Shown in pieces: positions 9,432-16,907 of a DNA stretch of 64,000 bases (position 1 is the first letter of the stretch; each line of letters begins with the position of its first letter). The notes beneath the pieces were generated by a model. The model searched no databases. It was not told the origin of the DNA and was given only the letters and a program-made list of their open reading frames with translations. The stretch spans positions 124,001 to 188,000 of the forward strand of contig NZ_VZOW01000005.1 of the NCBI RefSeq assembly GCF_008801835.1, given 5' to 3'. Origin of the DNA: Cupriavidus pauculus (GTDB lineage Bacteria; Pseudomonadota; Gammaproteobacteria; Burkholderiales; Burkholderiaceae). Position numbers and translations under genes: made by a program.

Positions 9432-10601
9432 ATGCTGCCCTTGTCAGGTATCCGGGTCGTCGATCTTTCGACGGTCGTGATGGGCCCCTATGCCAGTCAA
9501 TGGCTGGCCGATCTGGGGGCGGAAGTCATCAAGGTGGAAACCCCGGAGGGCGATTCGACGCGCCGCACCGGCCCGGCTACTGAGGACGGTATGTCGGCAA
9601 TTTTTCTTGGCGTGAACCGCAGCAAGAAGAGCGTGGTGCTGAACCTGAAGCAGCCGGCCGCCCAGACCGCGCTGCATCGCCTGCTAGCCACCGCCGATGT
9701 GCTGCTGCACAGCATGCGCCCGCAGAAGCTGGCCAGGCTGGACCTGGATCCGGCAAGCGTGATGGCACGTCACCCACGCCTGGTCTACGTGAGCCTTCTA
9801 GGTTTTGCCGAAGACGGCCCGTATGGAGGCCGTCCGGCCTACGACGACATCATCCAGGGATTGAGCGGCAATGCGGCATTGATGGCGGCGCAGACCGGCA
9901 CCGTGCGCTATTTCCCAACCATCGCCGCCGACAAGACCAGCGGCCTGATCGCCGCGCTGTCGATTGCCGCCGCACTTGCCGGCCGCGAACGGCAGGGCGG
10001 CAAGGGTGGCATGGTGGAAGTACCGATGTTCGAATCGATGGTTGCCTTCAACATGGTGGAGCATCTGTACGGCCAGCATTTCGATCCGCCGCGCAGCGCC
10101 GCGGGCTATCCGCGCGTGCTCGCGCCGCTGCGTCGTCCCTACCAGAGCGCCGACGGCTACGTCTGCATGATGCCGTACACCGACGCGCATTGGCGCGACT
10201 TCTTCACCGCTGCCGGGCGCGACGATCTGGCTTCCGACGCACGTTTTGCCAATATCGGCGCACGCACGCGCCATATCGAGACGCTCTACGAGATTACCGG
10301 CGACATCGTGCGCACGCGCAGCACCGATGCGTGGCTGGCGCTGTGCGAAACGCTGCAGATTCCGGTGGCGCGCGTCAACGACCTCGACGATCTGGTCAAC
10401 GATCCCCATCTGCTTGCCACTGGATTTTTCGATCGCGTGGATGACGCGGCGATGGGCACGCTGCGTTTTGCCGGCGCCCCGGTGCGCTTCGACGGCGAGC
10501 GCGCGCACGCTGGCGTGCCGCCGCGGCTGGGGGAACACACGCGAGAAGTTCTGGGCGCCGTCGGCATGAGCGATGCGGATATCGATGCGCTGGATCGCTG
10601 A
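9432..10601 (+). CDS. CaiB/BaiF family CoA transferase
   Basis: A 389-residue family III CoA transferase, which moves CoA between acyl groups through an aspartyl-CoA intermediate. The family N-terminus GIRVVDLSTVVMGPYASQWLADLGAEVIKVE is present, as are GVNRSKKSVVLNLK and the conserved aspartate region PAYDDIIQGLSG (about residues 135-146). It opens the plus-strand operon, with MaoC-like, Bug and two dehydrogenase genes following. It may move CoA onto the pathway acid as an alternative or complement to the ligase at 6484. Confidence 0.92.
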   Translation: MLPLSGIRVVDLSTVVMGPYASQWLADLGAEVIKVETPEGDSTRRTGPATEDGMSAIFLGVNRSKKSVVLNLKQPAAQTALHRLLATADVLLHSMRPQKLARLDLDPASVMARHPRLVYVSLLGFAEDGPYGGRPAYDDIIQGLSGNAALMAAQTGTVRYFPTIAADKTSGLIAALSIAAALAGRERQGGKGGMVEVPMFESMVAFNMVEHLYGQHFDPPRSAAGYPRVLAPLRRPYQSADGYVCMMPYTDAHWRDFFTAAGRDDLASDARFANIGARTRHIETLYEITGDIVRTRSTDAWLALCETLQIPVARVNDLDDLVNDPHLLATGFFDRVDDAAMGTLRFAGAPVRFDGERAHAGVPPRLGEHTREVLGAVGMSDADIDALDR

Positions 10602-10697
10602 CACGGCCACCGCCTGCCATCGGCGCATCGCCGCCGCGTGCCGATTGTCCGATGGTCCCGCGCACTTTCATTTCATTCACGCATCGAGGAGACATCC

Positions 10698-11156
10698 ATG
10701 ACCGCACAGCCGCAACGCCTGGGACAAGGCTTTTATTGGCAGGACATCGAACAAGGACAGGTCTTCGAGACCTTCCGCCGCACGGTCACCGAAACCGACC
10801 TGGTCAACTTCATCTCCGTCACGGGCATGCTCGAGGCCATCTTCATCGAAGAGGGCTATGAAGCCGGTGCGATCAAGGGGCGACCGGTGCCAGCGGCGCT
10901 CACTTACGCGCTGATCGAGGGCTTCATCCTGCAGACCATGATCCAGGGCACGGGCCTGGCGATGCTGGAGCTGACGCAAAAGATCCACGGACCGGTAGTG
11001 GTGGGAGACACCATTCACGCGCGCATTACCGTCACCGGCATCCGGCCAACGTCGAAAAGCGGCCGCGCGGTGGTCGATTCGTCGATCGAGGTGTTCAACC
11101 AGCGCCAGGAACTGGTGATGACCTACACGGCGCGCCGCCTGCTGGCGGGGCGCTGA
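10698..11156 (+). CDS. MaoC-like hot-dog dehydratase
   Basis: A 152-residue single hot-dog-fold protein resembling MaoC-type (R)-specific enoyl-CoA hydratases: GQVFETFRRTVTETDLVNF followed by a long helix and GDTIHARITVTGIRPTSKSGRAVV. It probably hydrates an enoyl-CoA or dehydrates a hydroxyacyl-CoA of this pathway. The canonical hydratase Asp/His pair is not obvious, so a thioesterase-like role cannot be excluded. The ATG at 10698 has a GAGGAGA ribosome site; the longer frame lacks one. Confidence 0.8.
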   Translation: MTAQPQRLGQGFYWQDIEQGQVFETFRRTVTETDLVNFISVTGMLEAIFIEEGYEAGAIKGRPVPAALTYALIEGFILQTMIQGTGLAMLELTQKIHGPVVVGDTIHARITVTGIRPTSKSGRAVVDSSIEVFNQRQELVMTYTARRLLAGR

Positions 11157-11200
11157 CGTGGCGCGGCGGCGATATCACGCAACTACCGGAGGAGACAGAT

Positions 11201-12226
11201 ATGCCAGTACAGAGCAAAAATGCCAGGCATCACCCCAACCATCCAATGCGCCGGCGATGCGTGCTGGCGCTGGCGGGCTGCGCCGTAGCGGCGGCGGCAT
11301 CGGCGTTGCCGGGCGCGGCGCTGGCTGCGACATACCCGGATCGGCCGATCCGGCTGGTGGTGCCATTCCCGCCCGGTGGCCCGACCGACCTCGTATCGCG
11401 CGTGATTGCGCGCAAGATGTCCGAAGATCTTGGGCAGCAGGTGCTGGTGGACAACCGCCCGGGCGCCAACGGCAATATCGGCAATGAGATCGTCGCCAAG
11501 GCGCCGCCGGACGGCTATACGGTGCTGTACAACACGTCGTCGATCGCGCTGAGTCCGGCGCTCTATCGGAAGTTGCCCTACGACGTGAAGCGCGATCTGC
11601 TGCCCGTGGCCATGACGGCCAACGTGCCGCTGGTCCTGGAAGTCAACGCGCAGGTGTCCGCGAACACCGTCCCGGAATTCGTGGCGTGGCTCAAGGCCAA
11701 TCCCGGCAAGATGACATACGGATCGGCCGGCAACGGCAATGTCACGCACCTGGCGGCATTCCTGTTCCTGCAGGCCAATGGGTTGGAAGCCGTGCATGCG
11801 CCGTACAAGGGTAGTGCGCCGGCGTTGACCGATCTGGCCAGCGGCCAGGTGCAGTTCATGACCGACACCATCAATTCATCGTTGCCGTTCATCCGGGACA
11901 AACGCATGAAGGCGCTGGCCGTCACCAGCAGCACTCGTAGCTCACAGTTGCCCGATGTACCCACGCTGGCCGAATCGGGGCTGCGCGGGTTCGATGTGGG
12001 CGCATGGCAGGGCATGATGGTGCCGGCCAGAACATCGCCGGACATCGTTCGCAGGCTCAATGCGGCGGCGCTCAAGGCGCTGGCATCGGCCGATGTGCGC
12101 GCCAGCCTCGCGGCGCAGGGTGCGGAGCCGCGTCCATCCAGCCCGGAAGCGTATGGCAAGTACGTATCGGAAGAAATCGACCGCTGGCAGAAGGTGGTCA
12201 AGGAAACCGGCGTGACGCTGGATTGA
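11201..12226 (+). CDS. Bug-family tripartite tricarboxylate transporter receptor
   Basis: A 341-residue periplasmic solute-binding protein of the Bug/TctC family. A signal peptide (RRRCVLALAGC to ALAATYPD) leads into the hallmark YPDRPIRLVVPFPPGGPTD, then VDNRPGANGNIG and the conserved middle NPGKMTYGSAGNG. Such proteins bind carboxylates. No TctA/TctB membrane genes are nearby, so it would use a permease encoded elsewhere or act as a sensor. GGAGGAG precedes the start. It lies inside the acyl-CoA operon, so its ligand is probably the pathway substrate. Confidence 0.9.
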   Translation: MPVQSKNARHHPNHPMRRRCVLALAGCAVAAAASALPGAALAATYPDRPIRLVVPFPPGGPTDLVSRVIARKMSEDLGQQVLVDNRPGANGNIGNEIVAKAPPDGYTVLYNTSSIALSPALYRKLPYDVKRDLLPVAMTANVPLVLEVNAQVSANTVPEFVAWLKANPGKMTYGSAGNGNVTHLAAFLFLQANGLEAVHAPYKGSAPALTDLASGQVQFMTDTINSSLPFIRDKRMKALAVTSSTRSSQLPDVPTLAESGLRGFDVGAWQGMMVPARTSPDIVRRLNAAALKALASADVRASLAAQGAEPRPSSPEAYGKYVSEEIDRWQKVVKETGVTLD

Positions 12227-12250
12227 GCGGTTTCAAACTGGAGATCGACA

Positions 12251-13411
12251 TTGCATGCTCTGTTTGCCACCTTTGCGCTGACGGCACTGCCGCCGCAAGC
12301 CGCTGCGTTCCGGCGAGACGTCAAGGCGTTTCTGAAGGAGCACCTGCCGGGGGTGCCCGCCGATGTGCGGGCACGTTCCTGGATGGGATTCGACGCCGAC
12401 TTCAGCCGCGCGCTGGCGCGTCGAGGGTGGGTTGGTATCACGCTGCCCGCGCAGTATGGGGGCGCGGGGCTCGATGCGTTCTCGCGTTTCGTGCTGGTAG
12501 AGGAGTTGCTGGCGTGCGGCGCGCCGGTGTCCGCCCACTGGATAGCGGACCGGCAGAGTGGGCCGTTGATCCTGCGCTATGGCAGCGACGCGCAACGCGA
12601 GCGCTATCTGCCGCGCATCTGTCGCGGCGAAGCGTTCTTCTGCATCGGCATGAGCGAGCCCAATTCCGGATCGGACCTTGCCAGCGTGGCGACGCGTGCC
12701 GCGCCGCAGCCCGATGGCGGCTGGCGCCTGAACGGACGCAAGATCTGGACGACCAATGCCGATCGCTGCCCCTACATGCTGGCGTTGGTCCGCACCTCGG
12801 GCGAGACGGGAGATCGGCAAAAAGGACTGTCGCAAATGATCGTCGATCTGTCCGCGCCGGGCGTGACGGTACGGCAAATTCGCGATCTGGCTGGCGACGC
12901 GCATTTCTCGGAGGTGGCGTTCGACGATGTGCACCTTCCCGCCGACTCGCTGGTGGGACAGGAAGGCGCCGGCTGGGAACAGGTCAACGCCGAATTGGCG
13001 TTCGAGCGTAGCGGACCCGAGCGGCTGTATTCCAGCGTGGTGCTGCTGGACGCGTGGATCGCCGCACTGCGTCGTCTTCCGGGCGTGCAGCGCCATACCG
13101 TGACCATCGGCCAGATCATGGGCAGGCTGGCGGCGCTACGCGCGATGTCGCTGGCCGTCACCGCCCGCCTTGCTGCGGGTGAAAGTCCGCTGGTGGAAGC
13201 TGCGCTGGTCAAGGACCTTGGCACCACCCTAGAGCAGTCGATCGGCGCTCTGGCGGAAGCGGCGCTTGGCGATGACGCGGAACTGGCCGCGGATGCGGAG
13301 CTTTACCGCACCGCCGCGTATGTCAGCCAGATATCCCCCACGTATTCGCTGCGCGGCGGCACTCGCGAGATCCTGCGCGGCATGATTGCGCGCGGACTGG
13401 GCCTGCGTTAA
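12251..13411 (+). CDS. Acyl-CoA dehydrogenase, large catalytic-type subunit
   Basis: A 386-residue flavoprotein of the acyl-CoA dehydrogenase family with the N-terminal helical domain, the FAD-binding middle (FFCIGMSEPNSGSDLASV, then KIWTTNADRC) and the C-terminal helical domain ending in the flavin/substrate motif LRGGTREILRGMIARGLGLR. The start is a TTG at 12251 with GGAG seven bases upstream; no ATG gives a complete N-terminus. It is followed by a second, shorter dehydrogenase, the pattern of heteromeric acyl-CoA dehydrogenases. Confidence 0.88.
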   Translation: MHALFATFALTALPPQAAAFRRDVKAFLKEHLPGVPADVRARSWMGFDADFSRALARRGWVGITLPAQYGGAGLDAFSRFVLVEELLACGAPVSAHWIADRQSGPLILRYGSDAQRERYLPRICRGEAFFCIGMSEPNSGSDLASVATRAAPQPDGGWRLNGRKIWTTNADRCPYMLALVRTSGETGDRQKGLSQMIVDLSAPGVTVRQIRDLAGDAHFSEVAFDDVHLPADSLVGQEGAGWEQVNAELAFERSGPERLYSSVVLLDAWIAALRRLPGVQRHTVTIGQIMGRLAALRAMSLAVTARLAAGESPLVEAALVKDLGTTLEQSIGALAEAALGDDAELAADAELYRTAAYVSQISPTYSLRGGTREILRGMIARGLGLR

Positions 13412-13519
13412 GCGAAGCGGGGCAGCGTGGGCTGCTGGCGCCGTTATCGGAGCCAGCGAGCCGCCCTGCATGAAGCGGTTGAAGGATCAAGCGATCAAGC
13501 GAAGTAACAGGAGAACGCA

Positions 13520-14479
13520 ATGGACAACGTCTACTCGGATGCGCTGGAAACCGTGCTGCGCGATCGCTGCACGCCCGCGGTCGCGCGGGCTATCGAGGCC
13601 GGCGGCGATGCGGCGGCGTTGTGGGAGCCGCTGCAGCAAAGCGGCTTTGCGGATAGCTTGCGTCCTGAGGCGGGATTGTCGTTGCGCGATGTGCTGCCGA
13701 TGCTGATGGCGATGGGATACCACGCGTTACCCGTGCCACTGGCGCAGACGATGTTCGCGAGGGCGTTGCTCGACGCGGCTGGCGTGCCGGTGCCCGAGAC
13801 GCCGATCGCGCTGGCCAGCTTCGATGGGCTGTCGCGCACGCATGCGGCGGACGGCGCTGCGGCTACATGGTTTCTGGTACAGCAGGGCGGCGAGGCTGCG
13901 CTGGCACATCGCGACACACTGGACGTCCGGCGCACCGGCGTACACGACGATCTGACGGTTTCGCTGGCGCGCTCGGCAGCCCCGGCGTTCCCGCTGCTGC
14001 CCGGTACGCTGCGCACGATTGGCGCCGCACTGCATGCGGCCCAAATGGCGGGTGCGATGGCCCGCGTGTTCGACTTGACGCTGCAGTACGCCAACGATCG
14101 CACGCAATTTGGACGCAGCATTGGCAAGTTTCAGGCGATCCAGCATCAGATCAGCGTGATGGCGGAATACGTCGCCGCTGCGCGCATGGCAGCGCAGATC
14201 GCATGTTCGGCGGCCGGAGCGATGCCCGATCGCATGCAGGCGGCGATCGGCAAGTTCAATGCGAGCGATGCGGTGGTGCCTGTCACGTCGATCGCCCACG
14301 CGGTGCACGGCGCGATCGGTGTTACCGAGGAATACGAGTTACAGCGCTATACGCGCCGCCTGCACGCGTGGCGCGTGGCGGACGGATCGGACCGATACTG
14401 GGCACGCGAGATCGGCAGGGCGGCGTGCGAGAGCGATACGACAGCGGTGGACACGCTACGCGCCTGGGGCGACGACTGA
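13520..14479 (+). CDS. Acyl-CoA dehydrogenase, short partner subunit
   Basis: A 319-residue acyl-CoA dehydrogenase-like protein with a reduced N-terminal half. The C-terminal helical domain is clear (LQYANDRTQFGRSIGKFQAIQHQ). The GGTxE flavin motif of the larger partner is missing and replaced by RLHAWRVADGSDRYW. Paired full-length and degenerate dehydrogenases are known to form heterotetramers in steroid and dicarboxylate breakdown, and I infer the same here. An AACAGGAG ribosome site precedes it. The stop codon opens a 14-bp tandem repeat. Confidence 0.82.
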   Translation: MDNVYSDALETVLRDRCTPAVARAIEAGGDAAALWEPLQQSGFADSLRPEAGLSLRDVLPMLMAMGYHALPVPLAQTMFARALLDAAGVPVPETPIALASFDGLSRTHAADGAAATWFLVQQGGEAALAHRDTLDVRRTGVHDDLTVSLARSAAPAFPLLPGTLRTIGAALHAAQMAGAMARVFDLTLQYANDRTQFGRSIGKFQAIQHQISVMAEYVAAARMAAQIACSAAGAMPDRMQAAIGKFNASDAVVPVTSIAHAVHGAIGVTEEYELQRYTRRLHAWRVADGSDRYWAREIGRAACESDTTAVDTLRAWGDD

Positions 14480-14545
14480 AGGCCGGCCAGTGAAGACCAG
14501 TCAGTGAAGGGCGGCCAGTGAAGGCCGGCGATCGAAGGTCGGCGA
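14477..14545 (+). repeat. Imperfect 14-bp tandem repeat, five copies
   Basis: Five head-to-tail copies of a unit close to TGAAGGCCGGCCAG run from the stop codon of the short dehydrogenase gene. Copies 1 and 3 differ by one base; copies 2, 4 and 5 have drifted. Copies begin at 14477, 14491, 14505, 14519 (13 bases) and 14532. The array fills most of the gap before the convergent gene at 14605. Several units contain GGCCGGCC-like self-complementary cores. Confidence 0.75.
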
Positions 14546-14604
14546 TTGAGATGGATTCGGACCGCCCCGCATCTGACGCGCCCGTATGCGCTGTCCCGCG
14601 TCGA

Positions 14605-15276
14605 TCAGTAGGATGTCACTTCCACGCGGCAACTGGCCTCGGCCTTGCCCGGTAACGTAACCTGGGCGTCGGGGCCCTTGTCCCAGAACAGCGCTTCGCT
14701 GTCGTTCACGGTGGCGGCGTAGCGCGCGCCCGACGCGGCCGGCGTTTGTCGCAGTACCAGGCGCTGGTCAAGCCAGCGCAGGTAAGCGTAGCCGGGATCC
14801 GTCTGTACAAAGGTGCCGGCGATCACTGCCTCGCCGGGGCAACGAATATTGAATGGGCCGCGGCTGATGCCCTTGTTGTCCTGCGTGCGTGCCCCCGCAT
14901 AGGTGTGACGTAGTTCGTAGATGCGCTCAAGGTAACTGTTTGCGGTGCACAGGCGCGCGTCGTCGGCCTTTGCGCAGTCGTTGCGGCCGCGCAGCCAACC
15001 GCGCTGGCCGGCCAGCAGCATCTTCTTCTGCGCCGTTGGCAAGGACCGCGAATCGAGCGCCAGTCCGTACAGGCGCGTGGTCTCGCGATCCAACTGGGCC
15101 AGCGTGTCGTCCTTGCAGACCATTTGCTCGATGTCTTCGTGCGCATTCTTGCAATCGAAACTCGGGCCGGCAGCTTGCGCGGCGCCTGCGGGGGAAAATC
15201 CAGCCGACACGGCGGCAAGGGTCACGGCAAGTGCTGCGCTGGATGCGACAGTGGCGAGGACGGGACGGCGGATCAT
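14605..15276 (-). CDS. Periplasmic LprI/MliC-like lysozyme-inhibitor-type protein
   Basis: A 223-residue exported protein with two apparent parts. After a signal peptide comes an LprI-type segment (SFDCKNAHEDIEQMVCKDDTLAQLDRETTRLYG, then RGWLRGRNDC). The C-terminal part (about residues 140-223) resembles MliC/PliC lysozyme inhibitors: FNIRCPG, a GARYAA stretch and FWDKGPDAQVTL, ending with a cysteine. Cysteines occur in pairs, consistent with periplasmic disulfides. It probably blocks host or competitor lysozyme, but neither domain was confirmed by search. Confidence 0.72.
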   Translation of the reverse strand: MIRRPVLATVASSAALAVTLAAVSAGFSPAGAAQAAGPSFDCKNAHEDIEQMVCKDDTLAQLDRETTRLYGLALDSRSLPTAQKKMLLAGQRGWLRGRNDCAKADDARLCTANSYLERIYELRHTYAGARTQDNKGISRGPFNIRCPGEAVIAGTFVQTDPGYAYLRWLDQRLVLRQTPAASGARYAATVNDSEALFWDKGPDAQVTLPGKAEASCRVEVTSY

Positions 15277-15297
15277 GAAAAATCTCCTGCGGACCTA

Positions 15298-15690
15298 TCA
15301 GCCCGCGTTGCGGTCGATCACGACGAAGTGCTTGCGTACCGGTTCCAGAACCTCGAACACGCCCTCGAATCCGGCGGGGATGACGCAGGCGTCCCCGGGG
15401 CCGAACTCGCGCGCGTCGCCTGCGTGGCTGGTAATGCGCAGGCGCCCGCTGATCACGTGGAAAAATTCTTCCTTGCCAGCCGGAAACGCAATGCGCCAGG
15501 CTCCCGGCTCGCATGTCCAGATGCCGCAGTCGAAATTGCCTTGCGCGGCGCTGTAGTGCGTCCAGGTGGTCCGGTTCGGGTTGCCTCTGACCAGGCGATC
15601 CGGGCGCGGATTGTCGTGGGCAGGGGTGGGCGTGGCGCGAAAATCGGTCAGGAATGGAGCCGGCGTGGCTGATAGGTTGGAATCGGACAC
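15298..15690 (-). CDS. Cupin-domain protein
   Basis: A 130-residue single-domain cupin of the small (S)-ureidoglycine-aminohydrolase-like type. The first cupin motif is degenerate (PAGKEEFFHVISGRLRIT) and the second reads FGPGDACVIPAGFEGVFEV. The fold is clear, but enzymatic activity is not predictable. It lies 21 bases upstream of the LprI/MliC-like gene on the same strand and may be cotranscribed with it. Confidence 0.82.
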   Translation of the reverse strand: MSDSNLSATPAPFLTDFRATPTPAHDNPRPDRLVRGNPNRTTWTHYSAAQGNFDCGIWTCEPGAWRIAFPAGKEEFFHVISGRLRITSHAGDAREFGPGDACVIPAGFEGVFEVLEPVRKHFVVIDRNAG

Positions 15691-15720
15691 GGCGAAGGAT
15701 CGACGAAGTGCGTAAAGCCG

Positions 15721-16278
15721 TTAGTGTAGCCGCGTGCCTGCGTGGCACTGCGGGTTTTGTCCCAGGTGGGACGCATGGCCCGACATGTGGATAGGGAGGC
15801 CGGACAAACCACGGTGGGCATTGCAGGGTCGGCATAACCCAGGGCTTGAGTGAGAGGAATGGTCGTCGAACGGATTGAGGATGCGCACGCCGGTGTTCCG
15901 GAAATCGCGCACATTGCGCGTCACGACGGTCAATCGGTGGATCAACGCTGTAGCGGCAATCAGCGTGTCGAGCGTGTTATGCGAATCGGGCACGCTTAGA
16001 TGGCCCCACAGGTCGACGATGCGCGCGTCGATGCCAAGGACGCGATCAAAGTAGCGGCGCTGCAGGCCAAGCAGCCATTCATCCAGCACTTCGCATTGCT
16101 GCTGATCGCCGCGGAAACGTTTCAGTTCGACGCCCCGACGCAGTTCGCCCATGGTGACGACGGAAAGATAGATCGGCTGGTCTTCTGCTTCGGCGTCTTC
16201 GAAGAAGGCGACGACGCCTCGATTGGCGCGTCGTCCTTTTCGGTATTCGCTGATGACGTTGGTATCGACGAGATACAT
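15721..16278 (-). CDS. PIN-domain toxin, VapC/FitB-like
   Basis: A 185-residue PIN-domain ribonuclease. The acidic catalytic set is visible: MYLVDTNVISEYRK (Asp at residue 5), GELRRGVELK and TLDTLIAATALIHRLTVVTRNVRDFRNTGVRILNPF. The ATG at 16278 puts the domain at the N-terminus; the longer frame only adds upstream sequence. The protein runs about 45 residues past the usual FitB-type end (a Ser/His/Gly-rich tail), which is odd and may reflect loss of an earlier stop. It follows its antitoxin gene by 13 bases. Confidence 0.87.
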   Translation of the reverse strand: MYLVDTNVISEYRKGRRANRGVVAFFEDAEAEDQPIYLSVVTMGELRRGVELKRFRGDQQQCEVLDEWLLGLQRRYFDRVLGIDARIVDLWGHLSVPDSHNTLDTLIAATALIHRLTVVTRNVRDFRNTGVRILNPFDDHSSHSSPGLCRPCNAHRGLSGLPIHMSGHASHLGQNPQCHAGTRLH

Positions 16279-16291
16279 GAACGGGGCCCCG

Positions 16292-16507
16292 TCACTGGAT
16301 ACGCGCGAAATCTGCGTCGTCGAACGCGTCGCCTGGCGGAATCGAGCGAAGGAACGCCGCAAACGTCATCCTGCATTTGGTCCCCGAGGGCTTGTCGGGC
16401 CTGGACGTTTGCCCGTCCACAGTGGGGGTTGCGGCGGGATCGGCTGTGCTGCCGGCGTCGCTGTCAATCGGCTTGGCGTCTTTGGGAGGTCTTGATGGTT
16501 TCTGCAT
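16292..16507 (-). CDS. Probable antitoxin of the PIN-domain toxin
   Basis: A 71-residue protein directly upstream of the toxin. The N-terminal half is Pro/Asp/Ser-rich and probably disordered. The C-terminus (MTFAAFLRSIPPGDAFDDADFAR) resembles the toxin-wrapping tail of VapB-type antitoxins, which often end in a DxDFxR element. No clear DNA-binding AbrB or RHH fold is visible. ATG at 16507 has AGGA eight bases upstream and was chosen over the ATG at 16516. Confidence 0.68.
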   Translation of the reverse strand: MQKPSRPPKDAKPIDSDAGSTADPAATPTVDGQTSRPDKPSGTKCRMTFAAFLRSIPPGDAFDDADFARIQ

Positions 16508-16653
16508 GATGGTCATCCTTTGGATGTGATGGACAAGCCATGATCATGCACCTGGAAAGGCCCGAAATTTGTGTCCACCTGTGACGACCACATTGATGCT
16601 GGACAACAACTGTGCAGGCTGTGGGAAGGCGCCGATGTGGGCGCGCAAAGAAA

Positions 16654-16681
16654 TACCCCGACGCGCGGGATCGTCGGGGTA
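16654..16681 (-). terminator. Terminator-like hairpin downstream of trehalase
   Basis: A 9-bp perfect stem (TACCCCGAC / GTCGGGGTA) with a 10-base loop. On the minus strand the stem is followed by TTTCTTTG, a weak U-rich tail. It would end transcription from the trehalase operon, though about 225 bases past its stop codon. Confidence 0.5.
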
Positions 16682-16756
16682 GTAAGAGTTGCCAAGTCGT
16701 TTCGGGTCGTGTCGATTGACCCTGCGGTAAGTTAGCAGTCGTGCGCTTGCGGCGCC

Positions 16757-16776
16757 AATAACTCACATGAGTTATT
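16757..16776. promoter_or_regulatory. 20-bp palindrome, operator-like
   Basis: A perfect inverted repeat AATAACTCA-CA-TGAGTTATT. It is AT-rich in GC-rich surroundings and is itself bracketed by GGCGCC at 16751-16756 and 16784-16789, so a longer cruciform is possible. It is about 130 bases past the trehalase stop and 250 bases upstream of the antitoxin. Its size and symmetry suggest a dimeric regulator site. Confidence 0.5.
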
Positions 16777-16907
16777 GCGAAAGGGCGCCTTCGGGGCAAA
16801 ACCCGGACCGCTCGCTTCACGGTTCTGAACAAGGGAACACAATTCGAAAGAGCCGGCGAGAATGATCCGCCACGCCTTGTCGCGGCGTAGTCGCGTGCTC
16901 TTTCGCG

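Larger units (their letters stand above)
16508..16907. other. Non-coding gap between antitoxin and trehalase genes
   Basis: About 400 bases with no convincing gene; a 122-codon minus frame across it has low-complexity basic content and overlaps the antitoxin. It holds a terminator-like hairpin (16654-16681) and a striking palindrome (16757-16776), both listed separately, and probably the promoter of the toxin-antitoxin pair near 16520-16600. Confidence 0.6.

Noticed and set aside
16464..16832. A 122-codon minus frame upstream of the antitoxin
   Set aside because: Arg-rich, no ribosome site, overlaps the antitoxin in another frame.
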